Position numbers and translations under genes: made by a program. Under the pieces are notes generated by a model, which saw only the letters and a list, made by a program, of their open reading frames with translations, was not told where the DNA came from and did not search any database. Shown piece by piece: positions 9,548-18,443 of a DNA stretch of 64,000 nucleotides (position 1 is its first letter; every line of letters begins with the position of its first letter). This DNA comes from Capsicum annuum (taxonomy: Eukaryota > Streptophyta > Magnoliopsida > Solanales > Solanaceae), in NCBI RefSeq assembly GCF_002878395.1, contig NC_061115.1, positions 91,935,576-91,999,575 of the forward strand. Direction: 5' to 3'.

Positions 9548-10720
9548 ATTTGCTATGCACGATATGTTGGCGACTTACCATAGGAATTCCTAGATTTCGT
9601 CAAACTTCTCATAGAATTACAAAAATGTATCGATGTATTTTGTACATATTCTGGTAAATCTCTTATGCCTTTAGTATAAAGCCACCTAAGAGACGAATAT
9701 CCTATTTCAGATAGGACAACAATTGATGACCTGTCTCATAGGGAAAGATGCCTTTAGAACTTAATTTCAAGCATAAATCATGGGCTCTATTGTTTTCTGG
9801 ATAACAAAATGTTTTTAATCAAAAACCACATCATCATCCGTGCAAGGAGATTATAAATTCTATATCAACTTTACCCTCTTCATAATTATCACTAGATTCC
9901 CCGAGAAGCTAAGTTATGCAAACATCTAAACTTCAACATATGAGTAGATAAAACTTTGCTTTCAAAACATCTCAAGTTCCTCACTCTCCAAATAGTCCAT
10001 GAAAAAACCAAACCGAAATAGACCTCCAAATCTTTTTCAGCCCAATACTGCCTCAACAGAACAAATAGCTATAAGGAAAATCCTTAACCCTATAATGTGA
10101 AAATCAACTATCAAAGTTGCCCAATGACTTCAAAGTTACAAAACCAACTCTTATTGTCTTCAACACCACTTCTACAAAAGAAGCACCTGTTGCACATATG
10201 AAAACCATATTCCGCAAGTTTGCTCTAGTTAAACAATCATCATGAACCAAAACCTCGCAATAACATTCCACTTTAAAATGGCACCTTGGACCCCAATATA
10301 ACCTTTCACAACCAAGAGTATAACCTATTACTGGAACCAAAACGATGTAAGAAACCTTTGATTGTAAAAAGCTATCTTTCAGCACAGTCCATACTAAAAT
10401 GATCATCTTTATCATTTTCAAATGATGCCAAACTAAAATCATGTGATCATGTCATCAACTTCCCAATCAAAACAATTTTTCCTCATAACAAATTTCAATT
10501 ATGTCCACTTCTCAAAAGAGCAACAGTAGATTCTCTACTCATTTTCATCCAAGGCTCGAATAAATTCCCCACCCAATCATTTCCTAAAATGTATCTAAAT
10601 TTCTAGATTTCTCCTTAAATAACCTGTTATAAAATTCTAATTTTCTATCTAGCTTTCCTACTTCACAAATCCAATTAATTTTACCCTTAGTGTCACCTTA
10701 CTGGAATCCTCCTCCTTTAT
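9548..10720 (-). mobile_element. Decayed L1-type LINE remnant (copy D)
   Basis: Minus-strand frames recall the L1 ORF2 C-terminus. At about 10140-10290, PRCHFKVECYCEVLVHDDCL, then TRANLRNMVFICATG, follows the pattern of the zinc-binding region; a second frame reads MCNRCFFCRSGVEDN with paired cysteines. At about 9955-10000 another frame reads WTIWRVRNLRCFES. The divergence from copies A-C is large, suggesting a different, older lineage. The rest of this stretch shows nothing firmer. Confidence 0.6.
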
Positions 10721-10897
10721 TTTAACTTGAAATCGAGTATGCATAACTCATATAGGAGAACACGCGGGTGGGTAAGCAAGTACCATTCATATAAATAATT
10801 TGCACAATATTGCATATGTGTTCAATAGTCTCTATATACTACACAAATTTCCAATTCCTTATGATATGAAACCCATCACCTACATAAATATCATATG

Positions 10898-10915
10898 CTG
10901 AAGTTGACTTTAACC
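10898..10915. repeat. Target-site duplication of RTE copy 2, left
   Basis: CTGAAGTTGACTTTAACC, 18 bp, repeated exactly at 14384-14401. The two copies bracket the LINE from the end of its TTG (AAC on plus) tail to its 5' end. Confidence 0.95.
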
Positions 10916-11235
10916 AAAACAACAACAACAACAAACCCAGTGTATTCCCACCTGGTGGGGTCTGGGGGGGTAGGATGTACGCAGTCCATACCTCTACCTC
11001 TGAAGAAGTAGAAAGGCTGTTTCCGATAGACCCCCGGCTCAAGACACGCGGTACCACACAAACACATAGTAAAGCATAACACAAGGTTACAAGATTACAT
11101 AACATAAATACGGCACCCATAAGTAATCTAAAACAAAGGAAAACACACAGATCCATAATAAAACATGGGACACGGGCTCCTAACATGCATAAACCCCCAC
11201 CAAGTAGTTCCCTACACTAGCGACTCAGGCTGGCC

Positions 11236-13386
11236 CTAGTCCTCTGCCCTGATTCGCGTCCTCCAGACCTTCCTATCTAGGGTCATGTCCTCGGTGAGCT
11301 GTAACTGCTCCATGTCTCGCCTAATCACCTCACCCCAGTACTTCTTCGGCCTACCCCTACCCCGCTTAAACCCATCCAACGCTAGCCTCTCACACCTACG
11401 GACCGGGGCATCCATGCCCCTCCTTTTCACGTGTCCGAACCATCTCAATCGGGCTTCCCGCATCTTGCACTCCACTGGTGTCACACCAACCTTCTCCCGG
11501 ATGTTCTCATTCCGAACTCTATCCCCTCTAGTCAGCCCACACATCCAGCGCAACATCCGCATTTCTGCCACCCTCATCTTTTGGATGTGGGAGTTCTTCA
11601 CTGGCCAACACTCCGCTCCATACAACATGGCCGGACGGACTACCGCCCTGTAGAATTTGCCTTTAAGCTTAGGCGGCACCTTCTTATCACACAGCACCCC
11701 CGACGCGAGCTTCCACTTCATCCATCCCGCCCCAATACGGTGCGAGACATCCTCATCAATCTCACCGTTACTCTGGATCACGGACCCGAGATACTTGAAA
11801 CTCTCCCTCTTACCTACCTCCTGTGATTCCAGCTTCACTACTACCTCGTTCTCCCTCCTCATGTCATTAAACTTGCATTCCACATACTCTGTCTTGCTTC
11901 TGCTCACCCTGAACCCTTTATACTCAAGGGTTTGCCTCCACACCTCTAATTTGTCGCTCACACCCTCTCGGGTCTCAGCTATCAGAACTACATCGTCTGC
12001 AAAAAGCATACACCACGGCACCTCCCCTTGAATACGCCGCGTTAACACATCCATTACCACTGCAAACAAAAAGGGACTAAGAGTAGATCCCTGATGCAAC
12101 CCTGTCCGGACCGTGAAATGTTCTGAGTCTCCTCCCGCCGTCCTCACCTTAGTTTTCGCTCCATCATACATATCCTTGATTGCTCTGATATATGCCAGCG
12201 GTACTCCCCTCACCTCCAAGCATCTCCAAAGCACCTCCCTAGGGACTTTGTCGTAGGCCTTCTCCAGGTCGATAAACACCATGTGCAGGTCCTTCTTCCT
12301 CTCCCTATACTGTTCCACCAACCTCCGTACCAGGTGAATTGCCTCCGTCGTCGAGCGGCCAGGCATAAATCCAAACTGGTTTTCTGAAATAGACACTATC
12401 CGTCTCAGCCTCACCTCGACCACTCTCTCCCAGATTTTCATAGAGTGACTCAATAACTTAATACCCCTATAGTTGTTGCAACTCTGGATGTCCCCCTTAT
12501 TCTTATAGAGAGGTATCATGGTGCTCCACCTCCAAGCCTCGGGCATCTTTGCCGTCTTGAAGATTTCATTAAACAATCCCGTCAACCACCTCAGACCAGC
12601 CTCTCCAACGAACTTCCAAAACTCGGCCGGTATCTCATCCGGCCCCGTCGCCCTACCCCTTCGCATTCTGCGAACAGCCTGTCTAACCTCTTCTACCTTA
12701 AAACGTCTACAATAGCTAAAATCCCGACACTCCTCTGAGTGCTCCAGTTCCCCTAACACAATAGCTCTATCCCCTTCGCCATTCAAGAGCCTATGAAAGT
12801 ACGACTGCCATCTATTCTTAATGTGGCCGTCTTCCACCAACACTCTACCGTCCTCCCCCTTAATGCACCTCACCTGATCGAGGTCACGACCCTTCCTCTC
12901 CCTAGCCTTAGCGAGTCTAAACAACTTTTTCTCCCCTCCCTTCCCTTGTAACCCTGCATACAGGCTCTCAAAGGCGGCCGTCTTAGCTGCCGTGACTGCT
13001 GACTTAGCCTCCTTCCTCGCTAGCTTGTACTCTTTCCTGTTTACCCGTTTCTCCTCTTCGTCCTTACTCTCCACCAACTTGGCATACGCCCCTTTCTTGG
13101 TCCCCACTTTCTTCTCCACCTCTTCATTCCACCACCAATCCCCCTGATGGTGCCCGGCCCGGCCCCTAGAAACCCCCAACACCTCACTCGCATTCTCCCT
13201 GATGCACCTAGCCGCCCTATCCCACATACTATCCACGTCTCCCCTACACTCCCACACCCCCATTCCTGCCAACTTCTCCCCTATCTCCCACGCCTTCACT
13301 GGCGTCAAGCCGCCCCACTTAATTCTAGGTCTACACTCCCTACTTCTCCTCTTTCTATTCTTCTTTATACCCAAATCCATAACCAA
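11236..13386 (-). CDS. RTE LINE reverse transcriptase ORF (716 codons, unbroken)
   Basis: The frame opens within the end of the endonuclease ([14 protein letters not shown], with the first codon of the track-style ORF being internal) and runs without a stop to RIRAED. Visible RT landmarks are [75 protein letters not shown] (first catalytic Asp), [31 protein letters not shown] (catalytic Asp pair) and [10 protein letters not shown]. The C-terminal half contains [32 protein letters not shown] and RWFGHVKRR. It copies the element RNA at a nicked target. All expected catalytic residues are present, but the true N-terminus lies in the frameshifted endonuclease, so this is probably not a natural start. 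Confidence 0.92.
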   Translation of the reverse strand: MVMDLGIKKNRKRRSRECRPRIKWGGLTPVKAWEIGEKLAGMGVWECRGDVDSMWDRAARCIRENASEVLGVSRGRAGHHQGDWWWNEEVEKKVGTKKGAYAKLVESKDEEEKRVNRKEYKLARKEAKSAVTAAKTAAFESLYAGLQGKGGEKKLFRLAKARERKGRDLDQVRCIKGEDGRVLVEDGHIKNRWQSYFHRLLNGEGDRAIVLGELEHSEECRDFSYCRRFKVEEVRQAVRRMRRGRATGPDEIPAEFWKFVGEAGLRWLTGLFNEIFKTAKMPEAWRWSTMIPLYKNKGDIQSCNNYRGIKLLSHSMKIWERVVEVRLRRIVSISENQFGFMPGRSTTEAIHLVRRLVEQYRERKKDLHMVFIDLEKAYDKVPREVLWRCLEVRGVPLAYIRAIKDMYDGAKTKVRTAGGDSEHFTVRTGLHQGSTLSPFLFAVVMDVLTRRIQGEVPWCMLFADDVVLIAETREGVSDKLEVWRQTLEYKGFRVSRSKTEYVECKFNDMRRENEVVVKLESQEVGKRESFKYLGSVIQSNGEIDEDVSHRIGAGWMKWKLASGVLCDKKVPPKLKGKFYRAVVRPAMLYGAECWPVKNSHIQKMRVAEMRMLRWMCGLTRGDRVRNENIREKVGVTPVECKMREARLRWFGHVKRRGMDAPVRRCERLALDGFKRGRGRPKKYWGEVIRRDMEQLQLTEDMTLDRKVWRTRIRAED

Positions 13387-14200
13387 GAGCCTATGTTGGG
13401 TCGAAAGGTTCTCATGACCTTACAATCCTTACACCACGCCCTATCCCTTTTCCTAAGCAACACAAAGTCAATCTGGGTCCTGGCTACCGCGCTCCGAAAG
13501 GTGATCAGGTGCTCGTCCTTCTTCGGGAAGCCCGAGTTCACCACCACCAGCCCAAAGGACCTCGCAAACTCCAGTAGGGTAGCCTCCTCCTCATTTCTCT
13601 CCCCAAAACCAAAACCACCATGCACATCACCAAAGCCTCCCGGTAGCGCCCCGATGTGCCCGTTGAAATCTCCTGCTACAACAATCTTCTCCGAGCTTGG
13701 CACGCCTCTCACCACCTCCTCCAAGGCCTCCCAAAACCGCATCTTCTCCTCCCCTCCGATCCCACTTGCGGTGCATAGGCACTACACACGTTCAGGGTAA
13801 ACCCCCGAATGACCAACTTAATAGTCATCAACCTATCATTGATCCTCTTCACCTCTACTACCTGACCTCTAAGCTCTTCATCCACTAAGATGCCAACTCC
13901 ATTCCGACGCCTCTCGCTCCCAGAGTACCACAGCTTGTAACCATCCACATCCCTAGCCTTAGACCCTACCCACTTGGTCTCCTGAACATACGCAATATTG
14001 ATCCTTCTCTTCCTAAGGGTCTTCACAAGCTCTATGGACTTGCCCTGCAGGGTCCCTATATTCCAAGACCCAACCCTCAGCCTACCTTCACTACCCGCAC
14101 GCCCTCCACTACTTCCCCCGCGGCCAAACCTTGGCCTCCCTCCCACTCCCGCCCTTTCCTCATCCCCCGCCCCAACCCCCTCGGACATGACCCTATCCAC
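13365..14200 (-). pseudogene. RTE LINE endonuclease region, two frameshifts
   Basis: The frame at 13709-14200 starts MDRVMSEGVGAG and carries LRVGSWNIGTLQGKS (Asn), INIAYVQETKW (catalytic Glu) and NVCSAYAPQVG. The frame at 13365-13742 then carries KIVVAGDFNGHIGALP (Asp, Asn) and RTQIDFVLLRKRDRAW (Asp). The last motif with His, [11 protein letters not shown], lies in the RT frame. So all metal-dependent nuclease motifs exist, but in three reading frames. The first shift is near 13745, within a G/A-rich run; the second is near 13395. The domain would nick target DNA to prime reverse transcription. Confidence 0.9.
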
Positions 14201-14383
14201 CCATTACTGCCCACAGCCACAACTAGGCAAAAGTATAAGAGAATATAAAGATAATATAAAGATATAAAGACATAAACGATGGTAATAGTAAAGCAGCAGC
14301 AATTAATACAAGGCTCACACCAATTCAAGGAAATATTCCAGCAACCAAACTATACTCAATTACTAGTATAATACGAAGAATGA

Positions 14384-14401
14384 CTGAAGTTGACTTTAAC
14401 C
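14384..14401. repeat. Target-site duplication of RTE copy 2, right
   Basis: Exact match to 10898-10915. It lies next to the 5' end of the minus-strand element. Confidence 0.95.
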
Positions 14402-14423
14402 GTTTTTATAAAAAGTCTCTATT

Positions 14424-14598
14424 GGAAGGTGAGCCTTGGAGATAAGGTAAAGTTGTCTCCATGCAACCTATAGGCCATGGGTTCGAGCCGTGAAAACCAC
14501 TAATGCTTGCATTAGGGTAGGTTCACATCATACCCCTTGGGGTGCAGTCCTCTCCCGGACCCTGCTAATGCTGATGCTTTGTGCACTGAGATGCCCAT
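14424..14598 (+). mobile_element. Au-type SINE
   Basis: Begins GGAAGGTGAGCCTTGGAG with an A-box-like segment (GATAAGGTAAAG). It has a perfect B-box-like GGTTCGAGCC at 14480-14489. Later it shows CCCCTTGGGGTGCAG, CTCCCGGACCCTGC and a GTGCACTGAGATGCCC end, the plan of the Au SINE family of flowering plants. It starts about 20 bp after the RTE copy 2 target duplication. Substitutions versus what I remember of the consensus suggest moderate age. Confidence 0.87.
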
Positions 14599-15139
14599 AA
14601 AAAAGTTTCTCTTCCTCTCAATAGACTGTACAACACTTGTGAGCTATTTCTTGAATCTCTTAGCTCAAAGTACTTTCCTTTAGCCATAAAGAATTAATGC
14701 GCAGCCTCTTATCTCTCCAAGCTTAAAAGATTTTGCTTAAATATGACGAATGTCTTCATCTATTTGTCCTTGATAATTGGGTTTCATTTATATCTTGTAT
14801 CCTTTTAACACTATACTCAATTTTTAAACCCCAAAACTTTTGGAGCTTTGGGGAGACAGTGAGAGCAGGGAGAGAGAGGGGGAGAGAGAGCAAACTAGAG
14901 AATTGATACTTGTGAGTATCGAGAACTAAAGACTAGCTATCATCTAGTTTTAAATTTCAAAGTAGAAGAATAGATGAATGATGGAATTCGAGTTGAGATC
15001 CAAAATGGAATATAAAGCTCTCAAGAACTTTTTGAAGTTAAAATGAGCAAAGGGTTCATCAAGAACATCTTTAAATAGATCTTTTGCAGTTGCAACATAT
15101 TGCTCAGTAGGATGTTTAGGAAACATCAAATTCTGGACC
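14599..15139. other. Spacer without a recognised gene
   Basis: AT-rich, no coding motif. A purine-rich GA stretch lies at about 14863-14892. The right end merges into RTE-like DNA. Confidence 0.4.
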
Positions 15140-15822
15140 GGAATATATGTTGTTCATCGACCTACAAAAGACATACAACAAAGTCCTGAGAAAGGTTTTA
15201 CGGAAATGCTTCGAAACACTTTCGAGTCAGGAGGGAGCTATACTAGGAATCAGCTTTCAGCCTATTTTTATCTGCCTTCGGTGATGGATGAATTGACACA
15301 ACATAATCAAGAGGAAGTACTATGATGTATGTTATTTGTAGTGACATAGTATTGATTGATGACATGCGAAAGAGTTAACGATAGATTGGAGATTTGGAGA
15401 CAAACTCTAGAGTCTAAAGGCTTCAACTAAGTAGGATTAAAACAAAATACATGTAGTGCAAGTTCAGTTTCGCATCATAAGAGGCAGATGGGGAAGCAAG
15501 GATTGATATTTAAGTCATTTCCAAGAGAGGATGATTCAAGTATGTTGGGTCTGTAATACAAGGAAATGGAGATTGATAAGGATGTCGCACATCATATTGG
15601 AGCAAGGTGGATGAAATGTAGGCAAGCATTCGATGTGCTATGTGATAAGAAGATACCACCGAAATGTAAAGGTAAGTATTATAGAGTGATAGTTAGATCG
15701 AACATGCTATACGGGGTGGAGTGGCTAGTCAAGAACTCGTATGTTCAGATGATGAAGGTAGCAAAGACGAGGATGAGGATGCTTAGATGGATGCGTGGGC
15801 ATACTAGGTATGATATTGTAAT
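15140..15822 (+). mobile_element. RTE-type LINE fragment (copy 4)
   Basis: The sequence reads MLFIDLQKTYNKVLRKVL near its start, corresponding to the first catalytic RT motif. It then jumps to the LHQGS/PIFIC region and ends in WMKCRQAFDVLCDKKIPP, KGKYYRVIVRSNMLYGVEW, VKNSYVQMMKV and MRMLRWMRGHTRYD. Internal deletions and frame breaks are numerous. It lacks the 3' tail, so it was cut after insertion. Orientation is opposite to the RTE at 10916-14383. Confidence 0.85.
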
Positions 15823-17017
15823 ATTATTAACAGAGTGGCAAGTCAAGAAGTGCAAGTGCAATCAACACATCTCTTACTTTGGTAAACCCAATGTTGCATT
15901 AATGTGACTTTTATGCCTTCATCCTCCAGTTTAAAAACTTATCTTGCAACCCATTGAAGTTACTGGGAGTCATATGGAAAGTAAGTTATTGTCTTTACCT
16001 TTGGGGTAATGACAATTAACCTATAGCTTATCTTAGCATCAGAGACCTTATTTTGTGTTTTAACAAAGGGAAGACTTCTGGTGCTTCTTATACACACTAT
16101 CTTGCAACTTGATCTCTTGTAGCACAATTTGACACCATTGGCTTCCTCTGCAATCCTAATTTTATTTCTTCTCTGACTATTTCTTTTATGAGTATATACC
16201 TATACATAAGTTTTCTTCTTGTTACCCTTTTCAAAAAGAAAAAAATTATTCTTGAGTGAACACTGAAAAGCTTAGAAAAGGTTGCTCGTTACCTACACAC
16301 ACATATATATTTATACATACATATATATACCGCTAAACCGTCTTATATTTTTGAATGTACACTGAAAACCAAGAATAGCTTAATGGAAGTCAGAGACTCT
16401 CTTTATTAGGAACTTAGACTACCTATATGTTGGAAACAATTAAAAAAAAGACTACCAATAAGTTGGCAAAGGCGACCCCATTAGAAAGAAGCCAAGTAAT
16501 TATTATAAGAAAGTATTTCTTAACTAATGCCATATCTTTTGAATCAACAAGGCAAGTGCAAAAAGGAAGAGGGTAAGGGCTTAGGAAGGTTCCACAGGGG
16601 ATGTAGAAATTCTTTATTCTGCACCATCTATTAGATAAAGATAAATAGAACATGCCCGGTTGACATTAATAGTAATCATATAGCATAATAGGGAACCAAA
16701 TACATTTGATGTAAATTTAATGCAATCATTAAATAAAAATCCAACTTAACAAATGAGGTTTTTCTAGTGCCAAGGCTACTCTAGTTCCAGCCTAGGGATC
16801 GGTAGTTCGAGTCAGTAAGGAACCGAAGCAGGAAAGAGCCATTTTTTGACTCCTAGACACAGGGAGTTGGGTGCAAGAATTGCCATATTATAAAGAGGAG
16901 GCAAATAAGGCAGCACACTTTATTAGTTAAAATCTATTGGTATTTCTTTACCTGTAAGATCAACAAATAAAATTACTGACTTTAGCATTAAAACATACAA
17001 GAATCTGAGGCGCATAC
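15823..17017. other. Non-coding stretch left of the LSM12-like exons
   Basis: If the LSM12-like gene continues, this is its third intron. I searched the minus strand here for the expected last exon (motif like VVMNEVRV) and did not find it. AT/CA microsatellite sequence lies at about 16287-16330. No other frame is convincing. Confidence 0.5.
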
Positions 17018-17595
17018 GTTTTAGACAAAGCATCAAATATATTCTGAGCTTCAGCTGTGACTCCAATCCCAAATCTCTCAGCATCTATCTCTGCTTGTCT
17101 GTAAAATTTAATTAAACACAACCAACTCATATTTTTCCAAATTTCAAATAGTAAATTGATAAATAAATGACGAAGAACCTTATAGCAGACTCTTCTCTAG
17201 CTTGAAGGCTAGTGAGATCAAGATAACATTTATTGAAATCAATTGGGTCTTGACTTTGACCAACAAAACTGAACTCTTTTATGTAGTTGACTTTCAATAG
17301 CCTTATGTCTCTCCTATGCCCTGATGCAGAAACCCCTTCTTGTAATTTCAAAGAAACAGTCAAGGAAATCTCAATAACCAAAAAGAAAAGAAATTAAGAG
17401 ATAAAATTACAAATAGGAAAATCAAAGGATATGAAGAACGAGGATGTTGCAGGGTTTGTCAAAGGCGATAACTTGGGCTTCAAACTCGTCACCTAAAGTA
17501 GTCTTGATGGATAAAACGCATCCAACAGCGAACTCTTCGTTATTGTAAGCTTCCATAGGAACAGCAGGGCAGGGCAGACACTCCGCAGCTGACAT
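17018..17595 (-). CDS. LSM12: LSM12-like protein, exons 1-3 (last exon not found)
   Basis: Exon 1 is 17433-17595, exon 2 is 17179-17341 and exon 3 is 17018-17098, giving 135 codons plus two bases. ATG at 17595 starts MSAAECLPCPAVP. EEFAVGCVLSIKTTLGDEFE, VIAFDKPCNILVL, RDIRLLKVNYIKEFSFVGQ, CYLDLTSLQAREESAIR, QAEIDAERFGIGVTAEAQ and NIFDALSKT follow. These match the order of plant LSM12 proteins: an Sm-like N-terminal fold then an anticodon-binding-like domain. The family is linked to RNA handling; the exact role here is not shown. All three exons are open and phases agree (1, 2, 2). The family is usually near 190 residues, so about 50 C-terminal residues are missing. It is either a gene with a distant last exon or a truncated copy. 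Confidence 0.88.
17099..17178 (-). other. Ordinary GT-AG intron 2 of the LSM12-like gene
   Basis: An 80-bp intron beginning GTTCTTCG and ending TTTTACAG. Joining the exons makes AGA (Arg) and keeps SAIRQAEIDAE in frame. It contrasts with the AT-AC intron just upstream. Confidence 0.8.
17342..17432 (-). other. Putative U12-type AT-AC intron (intron 1 of the LSM12-like gene)
   Basis: On the minus strand the 91-bp intron starts ATATCCTTT and ends AC. A TTCCTTGAC branch-site motif lies at about 17362-17370, some 20 bases before the 3' end. All three agree with the consensus for minor-spliceosome introns of the AT-AC subclass. There is no GT donor at the protein-defined exon edge. Splicing here makes a CAA codon and restores the expected LVLQEG. 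Without it, exon 1 would run into TGA three codons later. Read from sequence; not tested on RNA. Confidence 0.85.
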
Positions 17596-17737
17596 GAATG
17601 GGTAAAGTAGACTTGTTTTGCTGAAAGGGAATAGGTTGGGTAAACTAGTAAATGATCCTTGATGGCTTTGTTCTTTTATCCTCGTAAGAATAGAGTTACA
17701 AAATTAGTTCTTCGTTTTATTTTACCGCATAATTATT
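17596..17737 (-). promoter_or_regulatory. Presumed 5' flank of the LSM12-like gene
   Basis: Only about 140 bp separates the ATG from the T-rich arm at 17738. No clear TATA box was seen on the minus strand. If the gene is expressed, its promoter must lie here or within the repeat arm. Confidence 0.35.
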
Positions 17738-18283
17738 TATTTGTCTCTCAATATCTTTAATATTTTTAAATAATTTTATATTAAATATTGCAAAACAATT
17801 TCATATAATTTATCTTTTAATTTTTAACTTTTACTTTTATTTTATTTTATTTTTATTTTTTCTTTCTCTCTCTTTTTATTTTTTAGTTTTTCTCAATATT
17901 TACTTTTTCCCTTTTCTCCTCTCAATTTTTATTTTTAATATTTTTTTAATTTTATTTTGATATTTACTTTTTACTTTTTTTTTGTTTTTTTCTCAACCAT
18001 TAATTATTTCTTCTTTTCTCCTCTCAGCTTTTATTTATTTTTTAAATTCTTTCTCCTTTTTTTATTTTTTCTCTTTTTTTCTTTTTAAATTTTTCTCAAT
18101 TTTAATTTTTGCTTTTTCTCTTTTTTTATTTTTTATCAACCTTTATTTTTTTCTTCCCTCAGTTTCTATATTTTCTTTTATGTTTATTTTTTATTTTCTT
18201 TGAGTTTTATATTTTCTTTTTTAATATCTTTCTTCTTTTTTTGCAATTATTATTTTTTTCTTTTCTTTGATTTCTTTCAATTA
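17738..18283. repeat. T-rich arm of a foldback-like structure
   Basis: About 545 bp of T-rich, C-punctuated sequence. It starts with TATTTGTCTCTCAA (17738-17751), whose exact reverse complement stands at 22377-22390 at the outer edge of the A-rich arm. Long T-rich and A-rich tracts facing each other can pair imperfectly. Phe-rich frames here are low-complexity artefacts. Confidence 0.65.
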
Positions 18284-18443
18284 AGTTACGCCCCATGAAT
18301 AACAGTTGACACTATCACATTGTAGATGCAAGACTTGTGACTTTCAAATACGAAGTTATGTTTCATGAGCAAGAGTTAACACTATCACATTGTGTTTTGA
18401 TTTATGAGATATTGTATAACTCTTACCTTATAAGCAAGACTTA
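18284..18443 (+). repeat. ~112-bp tandem repeat array, left part
   Basis: About 1.4 units of the repeat that continues at 20356. It includes AAGTTACGCCCCATGAA, GACACTATCACATTGT and TTGATTTATGAGATATT. The array is cut by the TIR element at 18444. Confidence 0.85.

Larger units (their letters stand above)
10916..14383 (-). mobile_element. RTE-type LINE copy 2, near full length (3,468 bp)
   Basis: A complete insertion bounded by an 18-bp perfect target duplication. In minus-strand order it has about 180 bp of leader, an apurinic-endonuclease-like domain, a reverse transcriptase with a long C-terminal region, about 320 bp of 3' UTR, and a tail of TTG repeats (AAC on plus at 10917-10933). A single ORF is the usual plan for RTE LINEs; here it is split by two frameshifts near 13745 and 13395, both in the endonuclease. 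GC content is clearly above the surrounding DNA. It is the best-preserved element of the window and a reference for the other RTE pieces. Confidence 0.95.

Noticed and set aside
9242..9548. Two short plus-strand frames at the end of RTE copy 1
   Set aside because: They lie in the RTE 3' UTR and tail.
11285..12031. Long plus-strand frames of 122-131 codons
   Set aside because: They are antisense to the RTE reverse transcriptase. Their counterparts recur antisense to copy 3 (18743-19284), which fits shadows of a conserved ORF.
13147..13800. A 217-codon Pro/Ser-rich plus-strand frame
   Set aside because: Antisense to the RTE endonuclease/RT region in GC-rich DNA. No motif of its own.
15900..16230. 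Possible coding remnant left of the LSM12-like exons
   Set aside because: Minus-strand translation gave stops in all frames and no motif that I could place; it did not match the missing LSM12 exon.
16760..16870. A tRNA or tRNA-like SINE (GGTAGTTCGAGTC B-box-like)
   Set aside because: No matching A box, no cloverleaf that I can fold, and no clear ends.
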